DNA of 16,134 bases from NCBI GenBank assembly GCA_019237355.1, contig JAFAHH010000298.1, positions 1 through 16,134 on the forward strand, read 5' to 3'. The position numbers were made by a program, and so were the translations under genes. Numbering within the stretch: position 1 is the first letter of the stretch; each line of letters starts with the position of its first letter. The notes under the pieces are model-generated. The model did no database searches, had not been told where the DNA came from, and saw only the letters and a list, made by a program, of their open reading frames with translations. This document shows positions 6,806 to 15,300 of this stretch, in pieces. Origin of the DNA: Acetobacteraceae bacterium. Its GTDB lineage: Bacteria > Pseudomonadota > Alphaproteobacteria > Acetobacterales > Acetobacteraceae.

Positions 6806-6905
6806 CTAGAGCGCGATGGCTTGAGGCGGAATCGTCGAAAAGCCTGAATCGCGCTCTGAAGACCAAAGTTCTAGAGCGCTTCCAGTCACAGTGGAAGCGC
6901 TCTAG
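6806..6905 (+). repeat. Two-hairpin intergenic repeat, copy 5
   Basis: Hairpin A (6806-6857) is CTAGAGCGCGATGGCTT then AAGCC..AATCGCGCTCT with the short loop. The linker GAAGACCAAAGTT leads to hairpin B, a perfect 14-pair stem CTAGAGCGCTTCCA (6871-6884) / TGGAAGCGCTCTAG (6892-6905) with a 7-base loop. The hairpin B core differs from the usual GGGATGACTT arm, but its two sides match each other exactly. Confidence 0.85.
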
Positions 6906-6974
6906 CGAAGCTGGACGGCAGGGGGCCTAAGCCTCTGTCGCCAGTAGATTGCGCTTGCCGGGAGGGGGCAGCCT

Positions 6975-7238
6975 ATGAAGCCGTCAGATATTGCTCGTGT
7001 GCAAAGCTACCTGCGCTCATTGCTCGGCAATGAGCAAATTCATATCGACCCGCCTCCGCGACGCGGCGCGCCGGTCGAAGTGCGGCTCGGTAAGGAGTTT
7101 CTGGGCACGCTCCATCGGGATGAGGAGGAGGGCGAGGTTTCTTTCTCGTTCCATATGACGATTCTGGAGGAGGATTTGCCCAGCCCCGAACCGCAGCCGG
7201 CGAGCCGTCCGGCCCGCCCCCGCGCGAAGACACGATGA
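6975..7238 (+). CDS. DUF3126 family protein
   Basis: This is an 87-residue protein matching the small alphaproteobacterial family DUF3126. The recognisable core is MKPSDIARVQSYLRSLLGN at the start, a basic Pro/Arg turn (PPPRRGAPVEVRLGKEFLGTL) and the closing strand region FHMTILEEDLP (residues about 58-68). It is followed by a Pro/Arg-rich tail of about 19 residues that the family does not usually need. The strong ribosome site GGAGGGGG lies 6 bases before the ATG, which fixes the start. No signal peptide or membrane segment is present, so it is probably cytoplasmic. The family function is unknown to me. It stands alone, flanked on both sides by two-hairpin repeats, and faces the efflux operon tail to tail. 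Confidence 0.9.
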   Translation: MKPSDIARVQSYLRSLLGNEQIHIDPPPRRGAPVEVRLGKEFLGTLHRDEEEGEVSFSFHMTILEEDLPSPEPQPASRPARPRAKTR

Positions 7239-7257
7239 ATCGTCGGGAACGATGCAT

Positions 7258-7360
7258 TAGAGCGCGATGGCTTGAGGCGGAATCGTCGGAAAGCCTAATC
7301 GCGCTCTGAAAACCAAAGTTGCTAGAGCGGGGTGACCTCACTTAAGGTCATCCCGCTCTA
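7258..7360 (+). repeat. Two-hairpin intergenic repeat, copy 6
   Basis: Hairpin A (7258-7307) has arms TAGAGCGCGATGGCTT and AAGCCTAATCGCGCTCT, with one base fewer after AAGCC than other copies. The linker GAAAACCAAAGTTG leads to hairpin B (7323-7338 / 7345-7360), TAGAGCGGGGTGACCT and AGGTCATCCCGCTCTA, 16 pairs with a single G-T wobble and a 6-base loop. It lies between the convergent DUF3126 and outer-membrane factor genes. Apart from this copy and the next, the 315-base gap 7239-7553 holds nothing recognised. Confidence 0.87.
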
Positions 7361-7453
7361 AGGCCGGATCGCGGCCCGACGAGATCGGGTTAAAAACCAA
7401 ACTCCAGACCCTGGTGGCCTCATTTATCCGATTCGCCTGATGCGCAAGTCAGC

Positions 7454-7556
7454 CACAGCGCGATGGCTTTCGGCGAAATCCTCAGAAAACCTGAATCGCG
7501 CTGTGAAAACCCAAGAGCCAGAGCGCGATGACTTTACCTGACGCCATCCCGCTCTA
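7454..7556 (+). repeat. Two-hairpin intergenic repeat, copy 7 (overlaps outer-membrane factor stop)
   Basis: Hairpin A arms are CACAGCGCGAT (7454-7464) and ATCGCGCTGTG (7495-7505), 11 perfect pairs, whereas other copies read TAGAGCGCGAT / ATCGCGCTCTA, so both arms changed together. The loop region is diverged (TTTCGGCGAAATCCTCAG). Hairpin B runs from AGAGCGCGATGACTT near 7520 to GCCATCCCGCTCT, ending in CTA (7554-7556), which on the - strand is the TAG stop of the outer-membrane factor gene. It may form the mRNA 3' end for that operon. Confidence 0.85.
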
Positions 7557-9080
7557 AAACCGAACCGCGGTTGCCTTATCACGGATGATTCCCGACGACG
7601 GCAACTGGTCCACCCCCCAGCCGCCGCCCAACGCTTGAATGAGCGTCACACTCGCAACCAGCCGGTTCTGCTGGACCGCCAAGGCCGTCTGCTGGTCGGA
7701 TAAAAGTAAAGTCTGCTGCGTGATCACGGTGGTGTAAGGCACAGTCCCGGCTCGGTACTGGTTCAGCGCCACGTCCAGCGCCCGCTGCGCGGATGCAACT
7801 GCCGCCCTTTCCGCCTCGGCCTGGCCCTCGAGAATGCGCAAGGTGGAGAGCTCATCCTCCACCTGCTGCAACGCGCTCAGCACAGTCTGACGATAACTGG
7901 CCACACTTTCATCATAACTCGCACGCGCCGCAGCGAGCGTGGCAGCCCGGCCGCCCCCGTTGAATAGCGTCTCGCTCGCGGCCGCTCCGAGTGACCATAC
8001 CCGGCTCGTAACATTGAACAGGTGCCGGACCGGATCACCGACGAAGCCCCCCAGGGCAGAAAGGCTTATATCGGGAAAATAGGCCGCCACCGCGACGCCA
8101 ATCTGCGCATTCTGCTGCTGCATCGAACGCTCGGCGGCCGCAATATCGGGGCGGCGCTCTAGCAAAGTCGCAGGCAACCCAACCGGAACCACCGGGACGT
8201 GTTCGGGCAGCAGCGCTGGAGCAATCGAAAGATCAGCCGGCGGATGCCCGGTGAGCACAGCGATCGCGTGCTCGTTTAGCGCGCGTTGTACGCCAACCCC
8301 CTGAAGCTGCGCCTGCGCCGCATCCAACTGCGCCTGCGCCGCTAGCACATCGGCCCGCGAGGCAACACCCGCATTATACTGGTTCTCCGTGATTTGCAAT
8401 GATCTCTGGTATGCCGCAACTGTATCCTCAAGCAAGCGTTGCAATGAATCTCCAGCTCGCATATTGAAATAGCTCGTTGCCAAGGTCGCCTGAGCGGAAA
8501 GTGTCGCATTCGCCAGGTCGGCTGCACTCACCTGAGCGGCCGCCGCCTGGCCCTCTATTTGCCGCCGGATGCGGCCCCAGACATCCAGGTCCCAATTCAC
8601 TGTGCCCTGCAAGCTGTATTGCGACCGATCAATCTCGCCGCGGCTGATCGTTGTCGTACGGCTGGTCGAGGTTGTTCCAGCGCTCACGCTGGTCGTACTA
8701 ACCGAGGTGCCCGTCACGCCGCGGCTACTGCCGAACCCATTGCGCGTCGCATTGGCATCGATAGCAATCACTGGAAACAGATTCGCTTGCGCTTCGCCAA
8801 CCAAAGCCACCGCCTGCCGGAACGCTGCTTCGGATGCTTTCACGTTCTGATTGGTGATCGCGACCTGCCGCTCGAGCTGATCGAGCAATGGGTCATTATA
8901 GATCGACCACCAGGCGCCGCGATCGATAGCCTCCCGCGGCTCGGCAATCTTCCACCCGGCCAATTCCTTATAGCCGCTCGGTACCGGCGCACCCGGCCGG
9001 CGGTAATCGGGCCCCACCATGCACGCGGCTAACGGGAGCGCCAGTAGGGCGGCGCCCCAGCGGCACTTTCCTTTGCGCAT
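7554..9080 (-). CDS. NodT/OprM-type RND efflux outer-membrane lipoprotein
   Basis: This is a 508-residue outer-membrane factor, the trimeric exit duct of a tripartite efflux pump. A lipoprotein signal peptide is clear: a basic start, a hydrophobic stretch, then LAAC with Cys20 as the acylated residue, followed by the family mark MVGPDYRRP. Two repeated OEP domains follow, with markers WWSIYNDPLLDQLE, VNWDLDVWGRIRRQIE (about 161-176), ERRPDIAAAERSM, VWSLGAAASETLFNGGGRAA and the late GTVPYTTVITQQTLLL. A Ser/Thr-rich segment (about 112-146) fits an extracellular strand or loop and is unusually simple in composition. It is the last gene of the efflux operon, 5 bases after the tandem stop codons of the MdtC-like gene. 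Its own stop TAG (7556-7554) lies in a repeat. Which substrates it exports cannot be told from the sequence. Confidence 0.95.
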   Translation of the reverse strand: MRKGKCRWGAALLALPLAACMVGPDYRRPGAPVPSGYKELAGWKIAEPREAIDRGAWWSIYNDPLLDQLERQVAITNQNVKASEAAFRQAVALVGEAQANLFPVIAIDANATRNGFGSSRGVTGTSVSTTSVSAGTTSTSRTTTISRGEIDRSQYSLQGTVNWDLDVWGRIRRQIEGQAAAAQVSAADLANATLSAQATLATSYFNMRAGDSLQRLLEDTVAAYQRSLQITENQYNAGVASRADVLAAQAQLDAAQAQLQGVGVQRALNEHAIAVLTGHPPADLSIAPALLPEHVPVVPVGLPATLLERRPDIAAAERSMQQQNAQIGVAVAAYFPDISLSALGGFVGDPVRHLFNVTSRVWSLGAAASETLFNGGGRAATLAAARASYDESVASYRQTVLSALQQVEDELSTLRILEGQAEAERAAVASAQRALDVALNQYRAGTVPYTTVITQQTLLLSDQQTALAVQQNRLVASVTLIQALGGGWGVDQLPSSGIIRDKATAVRF

Positions 9081-9085
9081 GGCTA

Positions 9086-12000
9086 CTACTCGGCAGGTTC
9101 CGGCCGGGCCGGGCCTGCAAGCCGGGGGAATACCCGGCGCCAGAAGTTAAGAGTCCTAAGCCGGAATCGGTCGAGATAGAGATAGAGTACGGGAGTGGTG
9201 TAGAGCGTGAGCACTTGGCTCACCAGCAGGCCGCCCACGATGGAGATTCCCAGCGGGCGGCGGATCTCGCCGCCTTCCCCAAAACTTAGGGCCAACGGCA
9301 AAGCCCCGAGCGCCGCCGCCATGGTGGTCATGAGAATAGGGCGAAACCGGAGCAAGCAAGCTTGGAAAATTGCCTCCCGAGGCCGAAGGCCCTCCGACCG
9401 TTCGGCCTCGAGCGCAAAGTCGATCATAAGGATTGCATTCTTTTTCACGATGCCGATGAGAAGAATGATCCCAATAAGCGCGATGATGCTGAACTCCGTC
9501 TTGAACAGCAGCAGCGCCAACATCGCGCCCACCCCGGCGGACGGCAAAGTAGAAAGGATTGTAACAGGATGAACGTAACTCTCGTATAGGATTCCGAGCA
9601 CGATATACACGGCAGCGAATGCTGCGGCGATCAGGATCGGCTCATTGGCGAGCGACTCCTGAAACGCGCGCGCGGCTCCCGCGTACTGCCCATGAATATC
9701 AGCCGGCATGCGTAATTCGGCCATCGCCTTATCGATCTCGGCCGTTGCTTGGCTGAGCGAAGCGCCAGGACGTAGGTTGAAGGAGATTGTTGTCGCGACG
9801 AACTGGTCCTGGTGGTTGATCGCCAGCGGGGTGTTTCCAGGCTGGAACCGCGCAAATGCCGCAAGCGGCACCATGGTCTCTTTCACGGTACTCACCGCAG
9901 CCCCGGAGGAAACGGCCCCCCGCCCCCGATTACCCAGCGCGTTCGTTGAAGCATTCCGGGCCGAGCTTGAGGCGATGCTCGCGGCTAGTGCTGCCCCATT
10001 CCCACCGGATTTGGCGGCCGGGGTCGCGACGGTGCCAACGACCGCATTGCTCGATTCAGTCCCGCTCGCATTGCCTCCAGACGTACTTACATAGATTTGC
10101 TTCAGCATCTCGGGGCTTTGCCAATATTGCGGCGCCACCTCCATGACCACATGATACTGATTGAGGGCCTTGTAGATGGTCGAGACCTGTCGCTCGCCAA
10201 ACGCATCATACAAGGTGTTATCGATTTGGCTCGCGTTAATGCCCAGCCGGCTCGCAGTCACGCGGTCGATCACGATATCCGTTTCCAAACCTTTCTGCTG
10301 CTGATCCGAGCTCACATCTGCTAGGATCGAGCTCTTTTGCAGCGCTTCAATCAGTTTGGGCGTCCAGGTATAGAGCTCATCGGCATTATCGGCTTCGAGT
10401 GTGTATTGATACTGCGCATTGGACGGCCGCCCGCCCATACGGAAATCTTGGGTGACTTGCAAAAACAGGCGCCCGCCGGGTATCGCCGCAAGCTTACCCC
10501 GCAAGCGGCCAATAACCTCATCCGCGGTGACGTTGCGCTCGGATGAAGGCTTCAGCGACACGTAAACAAAGCCGGTATTGGACTGGCCGCCTCCACCTCC
10601 GCTCGCGCTCGCGTAGCCGACCAAGCTCTCGACCGCCGGGTCTTGCTGCACGATACCCATCATCTGCCCCAGCTTCTTCTGCATCAGTTGGAACGAGATG
10701 CTTTGATCCGCCTGCAAGATGCCGACAAGCCGCCCGGTATCTTCTTGGGGAAAGAACCCTTTGGGAACAATCATGAATAAATACACATTAAGACCAATGG
10801 TGATCAGCAGAACCAGCATCACCAGCGCGCCATGCCGGAGGGACCACGACAAGGTGTGCTCATAAAGCCCCAGCATCCGGTCGTAGAAACTGCGTCGCCT
10901 CGGACCCGAGCGGTGCACCAAGGGTCGCAAAAACAAGGCGCACATCATCGGCGTGGTGGTGAGCGAAATGACCATAGAAACCAAAATCGCGAGCGAGAGC
11001 GTCATGGCAAACTCGCGAAAGAGGCGCCCGATAATGCCGCCCATCAGCAGAATCGGCAGGAACACCGCCACCAATGAAAGGCTGATCGAGACCACGGTGA
11101 ACCCCACCTCGCGCGCACCAAGCAGGGCCGCCTGGGTGCGGGATAGCCCCGCCTCGATATGGCGGGATATATTTTCCAGCACCACTATCGCATCGTCCAC
11201 GACGAACCCGGTGGACACGGTCAGCGCCATCAGCGAAAGCGTATCAAGGCTGTAACCCAGCAGATACATCGCACCAAAGGTGCCGATCAGCGAGACGGGC
11301 ACAGCAACGCTGGGAATGATCGCGGCCCGGGCGTTGCGTAGGAACAGGAAAACCACCCCCGTGACCAGCGCGACCGCCAGCAGCAAAGTCAGCTCGGTAT
11401 GATGCAGCGACTGGCGCAGAGTCGTGGTGCGGTCGATCGAGGCCTCGATATCGATATCCGCGGGCATCGCCGCCTTAAGCTGCGGCAAGGCCGCCTGCAC
11501 GCGATCCACCGTTTCGATGATGTTGGCGCCGGGCTGGCGAAACACGATCACCAACACCGCGGGCTTGCCGTTGGCCAAACCGGCATTCCGCACGCTCTCG
11601 ACCGAATCGATGATCTCGGCGACATCCGAGAGATGCACGGGCGCCCCGTTGCGATACGCAATTACCAGCGGCTTGTAATCGGCCGCCGTAGTGGCCTGAT
11701 CGTTGGTGTAAATCTGATACCGCTGTCCTGCCTCCTCGATCGCCCCCTTTGGACTATTGGCGTTCGCTGAAGCCAGCGCCGCCCGAACGTCCTCGAGCCC
11801 AATCCCGTATTTGAACAATGCGTCCGGAATGAGCTCCACCCGCACGGCAGGGAGCGCCCCGCCGCCGATCATCACCTGGCCTACGCCCTCCATCTGCGAA
11901 AGGCGCTGCTGCAGCACGTTGGTGGCAGCGTCGTAGATTTGGCCGCGGCTGAGTGTATGCGAGGTTAGCGCCAGGATCAGCACCGGCGCATCGGCCGGAT

Positions 12001-12397
12001 TCACTTTCCGGTACGTGGGATTTGTGCGCAGGCTCGCCGGAAGGTCGGCATGCGCCGCATTGATGGCCGCCTGTACATCGCGCGCGGCGCCGTTGATATC
12101 GCGGCTCAGCCCGAATTGAAGCACAATGCGCGCTTGGCCGACCGAGCTCTGCGAAGTCATCTCGGCGACATCGGCGATTTGGCCTAAATGCCGCTCGAGC
12201 GGTGCGGCGACGCTGGTGGCGACGGTTTCCGGGCTCGCCCCGGGTAACTGCGCAGTGACGGCGATCGTGGGAAAATCAACCTGCGGCAACGGCGCCACGG
12301 GCAGTTTCAGATAGGCTAGAATCCCAGCGAGCGCCACCCCGACTGTAAGCAGGGTTGTGGCAACCGGCCGGGCAATGAAAAGCGCGGAGAGGTTCAC
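9086..12397 (-). CDS. mdtC: MdtC-like RND multidrug efflux permease
   Basis: This is a 1103-residue inner-membrane RND pump that exchanges protons for drug export. The start LFIARPVATTLL and LPVAPLPQVDFP, DINGAARDVQAAINAA and NPADAPVLILALTS track Escherichia coli MdtC closely. The proton-relay Asp pair is Asp401-Asp402 (TGFVVDDAIVVLENI) and the matching Lys is Lys986 (IGIVKKNAIL). The usual 12-helix, two-periplasmic-loop layout is intact. About 65 extra Gly/Ser/Ala/Asn residues (roughly 772-840) interrupt the second periplasmic region before TMVPLAAFARF, which explains the length against about 1025 in E. coli. The start is GTG (12397-12395), directly after the TAA of the MdtB-like gene with no gap, and GAGG lies 8 bases upstream. 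The gene ends with tandem in-frame TAG TAG. It should form a heterotrimer with the MdtB-like protein. Confidence 0.95.
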   Translation of the reverse strand: MNLSALFIARPVATTLLTVGVALAGILAYLKLPVAPLPQVDFPTIAVTAQLPGASPETVATSVAAPLERHLGQIADVAEMTSQSSVGQARIVLQFGLSRDINGAARDVQAAINAAHADLPASLRTNPTYRKVNPADAPVLILALTSHTLSRGQIYDAATNVLQQRLSQMEGVGQVMIGGGALPAVRVELIPDALFKYGIGLEDVRAALASANANSPKGAIEEAGQRYQIYTNDQATTAADYKPLVIAYRNGAPVHLSDVAEIIDSVESVRNAGLANGKPAVLVIVFRQPGANIIETVDRVQAALPQLKAAMPADIDIEASIDRTTTLRQSLHHTELTLLLAVALVTGVVFLFLRNARAAIIPSVAVPVSLIGTFGAMYLLGYSLDTLSLMALTVSTGFVVDDAIVVLENISRHIEAGLSRTQAALLGAREVGFTVVSISLSLVAVFLPILLMGGIIGRLFREFAMTLSLAILVSMVISLTTTPMMCALFLRPLVHRSGPRRRSFYDRMLGLYEHTLSWSLRHGALVMLVLLITIGLNVYLFMIVPKGFFPQEDTGRLVGILQADQSISFQLMQKKLGQMMGIVQQDPAVESLVGYASASGGGGGQSNTGFVYVSLKPSSERNVTADEVIGRLRGKLAAIPGGRLFLQVTQDFRMGGRPSNAQYQYTLEADNADELYTWTPKLIEALQKSSILADVSSDQQQKGLETDIVIDRVTASRLGINASQIDNTLYDAFGERQVSTIYKALNQYHVVMEVAPQYWQSPEMLKQIYVSTSGGNASGTESSNAVVGTVATPAAKSGGNGAALAASIASSSARNASTNALGNRGRGAVSSGAAVSTVKETMVPLAAFARFQPGNTPLAINHQDQFVATTISFNLRPGASLSQATAEIDKAMAELRMPADIHGQYAGAARAFQESLANEPILIAAAFAAVYIVLGILYESYVHPVTILSTLPSAGVGAMLALLLFKTEFSIIALIGIILLIGIVKKNAILMIDFALEAERSEGLRPREAIFQACLLRFRPILMTTMAAALGALPLALSFGEGGEIRRPLGISIVGGLLVSQVLTLYTTPVLYLYLDRFRLRTLNFWRRVFPRLAGPARPEPAE

Positions 12398-15300
12398 TTA
12401 CCGCGCCTCACCCGCCAAGCGCCCGCCGGGGCGACGCCCGCTCCAGCGCAAGGCCAGCCGGTCGAACGCCAGATAGATCACCGGAGTGGTGAACAACGTA
12501 AGCGCCTGGCTCAAGATCAGCCCGCCAACGATCGCCACGCCGAGCGGCCGGCGAAGCTCGGATCCTGTGCCTTGCCCCAGCATCAGGGGGAGCGCCGCGA
12601 GCAGCGCCGCCATAGTGGTCATCAGAATGGGGCGGAAGCGCAAAAGGCAGGCTTGGTGGATCGCTTCCCGTGGTGGCTTTCCCTCCTCGCGCTCGGCGTC
12701 AAGCGCGAAGTCGATCATCATGATCGCATTCTTCTTGACGATACCGATCAGCAGAATGATGCCGATGATTGAAATAACATCGAGGTCCTCACCTGCGATC
12801 AGCAAGGCAAGCAGAGCCCCCACGCCGGCGGATGGAAGCGTCGAGAGGATGGTGATCGGATGAATGAAGCTTTCATAGAGCACCCCGAGCACGATATACA
12901 TCGTGGCGATTGCGGCGATGATCAGAAACAGCTCATTCGACAACGATGCCTGCAGCGCCGCTGCCGCGCCCTGAAAGGCGGTTTGGAAACTCGCGGGCAG
13001 GCCAAGCTCTTTTTCGGCCTTCTGGATCGCAGCCACCGCCGCGCCCAACGAGGCACCCTCGGCGAGGTTGAAGGAGATCGTGGTCGACGGGAACTGGCCC
13101 AGATGGCTAATCTGCAACGGCCCCGCTTTTTGCTCGACATGCACGACCGCCGAAAGCGGCACCTGCCCGGTGGGCGCAAGCGCGGACGGCAAATACAGCG
13201 ACGAGAGGCTGGCAAGCGAGGTTTGCAGGCCGGGTGCCGCCTCCATGATAACGCGGTACTGATTGTTTTGTGTGTAAATTGTTGATATGATGCGCTGGCC
13301 GAACGCGTCATAGAGCGCATTGTCCACGGTCGCTGGCGTGATCCCGAACCGTGCTGCCGTGGGCCGGTCGATGGTGAGATTGGCGGTCAAGCCCTGCTGC
13401 GCTAAGTCGTCAACAACATCCGTAATCTGCGGAAGCGTCTTCAATCGTTCAGTGACTTTGGGCGTCCATTCCTGAAGTGTCTTGAGGTTCGGATTTTCCA
13501 AAACGAACTGGAATTGCGTGCGGCTCACGGCGGAATCGACGGTCAGGTCCTGCACCGGCTGTAGATAAAGGGTCACACCGGAAACACGGGCGACCTCGCG
13601 TGTGAGCCGCCTTATGATTTCGCTCGCGGAAAGCGCGCGTTGATCCCGGGGGCGCAGCGTGATCAGGAACCGCCCAGTGTTCAAGGTCAGATTGGACCCA
13701 TCGACCCCGATGAAAGAGCTCAGATTCTCGACATCCGGGTCTTTCAGGATTTCAGCGGCGAGTTGCTGTTGCCGCTTTGCCATTGCATCAAAAGAGATGC
13801 TTTGGGAGGCGACCGAAATGCCTTGGATCAGGCCCGTATCTTGGGTGGGGAAAAAGCCTTTGGGGACCACGGCATAGAGAACTACCGTGACGATCAAGGT
13901 GATGATCGCTAGAGCGAGTGTGAGCCCCTGGTGATCCAGCACCACTCTGAGCGCCCGGTCATAGCCCCGGATCACCCAGTTGAACGCACGCTCGGCCCGC
14001 AAATCGAACCCCGAACGCGCCGACTCCGGCCGGTGCCGCACCAGCTTGGCGCAGAGCATCGGCACCAAGGTGAGCGATACGATGGCCGATATCACGATAG
14101 TGACGGCAAGCGTGACCGAGAATTCGTGGAAAAGCCGCCCGACCACGTCGCCCATGAAAAGCAACGGGATCAGCACGGCGATCAGCGACACCGTGAGCGA
14201 GATGATGGTGAAGCCGATTTGTTCCGATCCGATCAGCGCCGCCCGGAGCGGGCTTTCGCCAGCCTCGACGTAGCGCGTGATGTTTTCGATCATGACGATG
14301 GCGTCGTCGACGACGAACCCGGTCGCGATCGTCAATGCCATCAGCGACAGATTATCCAGGCTGAATCCAAGCAGGTACATGATCGCCAGGGTGCCCACCA
14401 GCGAGAGCGGGACCGATAGGCTTGGAATCATCGTGGCCGGCAGGTTGCGGAGGAAAAGAAAAATTACCAGCACAACCAGGCCAATGGCGAGCGCCAGCTC
14501 GAACTCCACATCGGCGACCGAGGCGCGGATCGTCACCGTCCGGTCGCTGAGCACCGAAACCGCGATGTCCCCGGGCAGGGCGGCCTCCAGTTGCGGAAGC
14601 AGGCGCTTGATATTGTCTACCACGGCAATGACATTGGCGCCCGGCTGACGTTGCACGTTTAGGATTATCGCCGGAGTGCGATTGGCCCAGGCGCCGAGCT
14701 TCGTGTTTTCCGGGCCGTTGATCACCGTCGCCACATCGGAAAGGCGCACGGGGGCGCCATTCTTATAGGCAATCACCAGGTCGCGATACTGATCTGGATG
14801 GGTAATCTGGTCGTTGGCGTTGATCGTGGACGATTGCGCGGGCCCGTCGAAATTCCCCTTGGGCGTATTGACGTTCGCGTTGGCCAGCGTGGTTCGGAGG
14901 TCGTCGATATTGAGCCCCTTTGCCGCCAACGCCTGCGGGTTGAACTGCACGCGCACGGCCGGGCGCTGGCCGCCGCTGATCGAGACCAAGCCCACGCCGG
15001 GTTGCTGCGATATTTTCTGTGCGAGCCGCGTATCGACGAGATCGTGCACCTGGGTCAGCGGCAAGGTTTTGGACGTGATGCCCAAGCTGAGCACGGGCGC
15101 ATCGGCCGGGTTCACCTTGGCGTAGATCGGGGGCGCGGGTAGATCCGAGGGCAAGAGATTGCCCGCGGCATTGATCGCCGCCTGCACCTCTTGCTCGCCA
15201 ATATCCAGATTGAGCCCCAGGGTGAACTGCAATGTAATCACCGAGGCTCCGGCGGAGCTGGTGGAATACATCTGGTTGAGGCCGGGCATTTGCCCGAACT

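Larger units (their letters stand above)
6593..6974. other. 382-base gap, mostly repeat elements
   Basis: This gap is largely palindromic elements: the reversed copy at 6609-6666, the 13-pair hairpin at 6747-6782 and the two-hairpin copy at 6806-6905. The short pieces between them (6667-6746, 6783-6805, 6906-6974) carry no feature I recognise except the ribosome site GGAGGGGG (6961-6968) before the DUF3126 gene. Open reading frames that run through this gap translate the repeat itself and are not credible genes. Confidence 0.6.

Noticed and set aside
6505..6930. 141-residue open frame on the + strand
   Set aside because: It overlaps the end of the FtsK-gamma/J-domain gene in another frame and then reads through three repeat elements.
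1..7556. Repeats as a CRISPR array
   Set aside because: Units are kilobases apart, palindromic, variable and separated by genes; there are no regular spacers and no cas genes.
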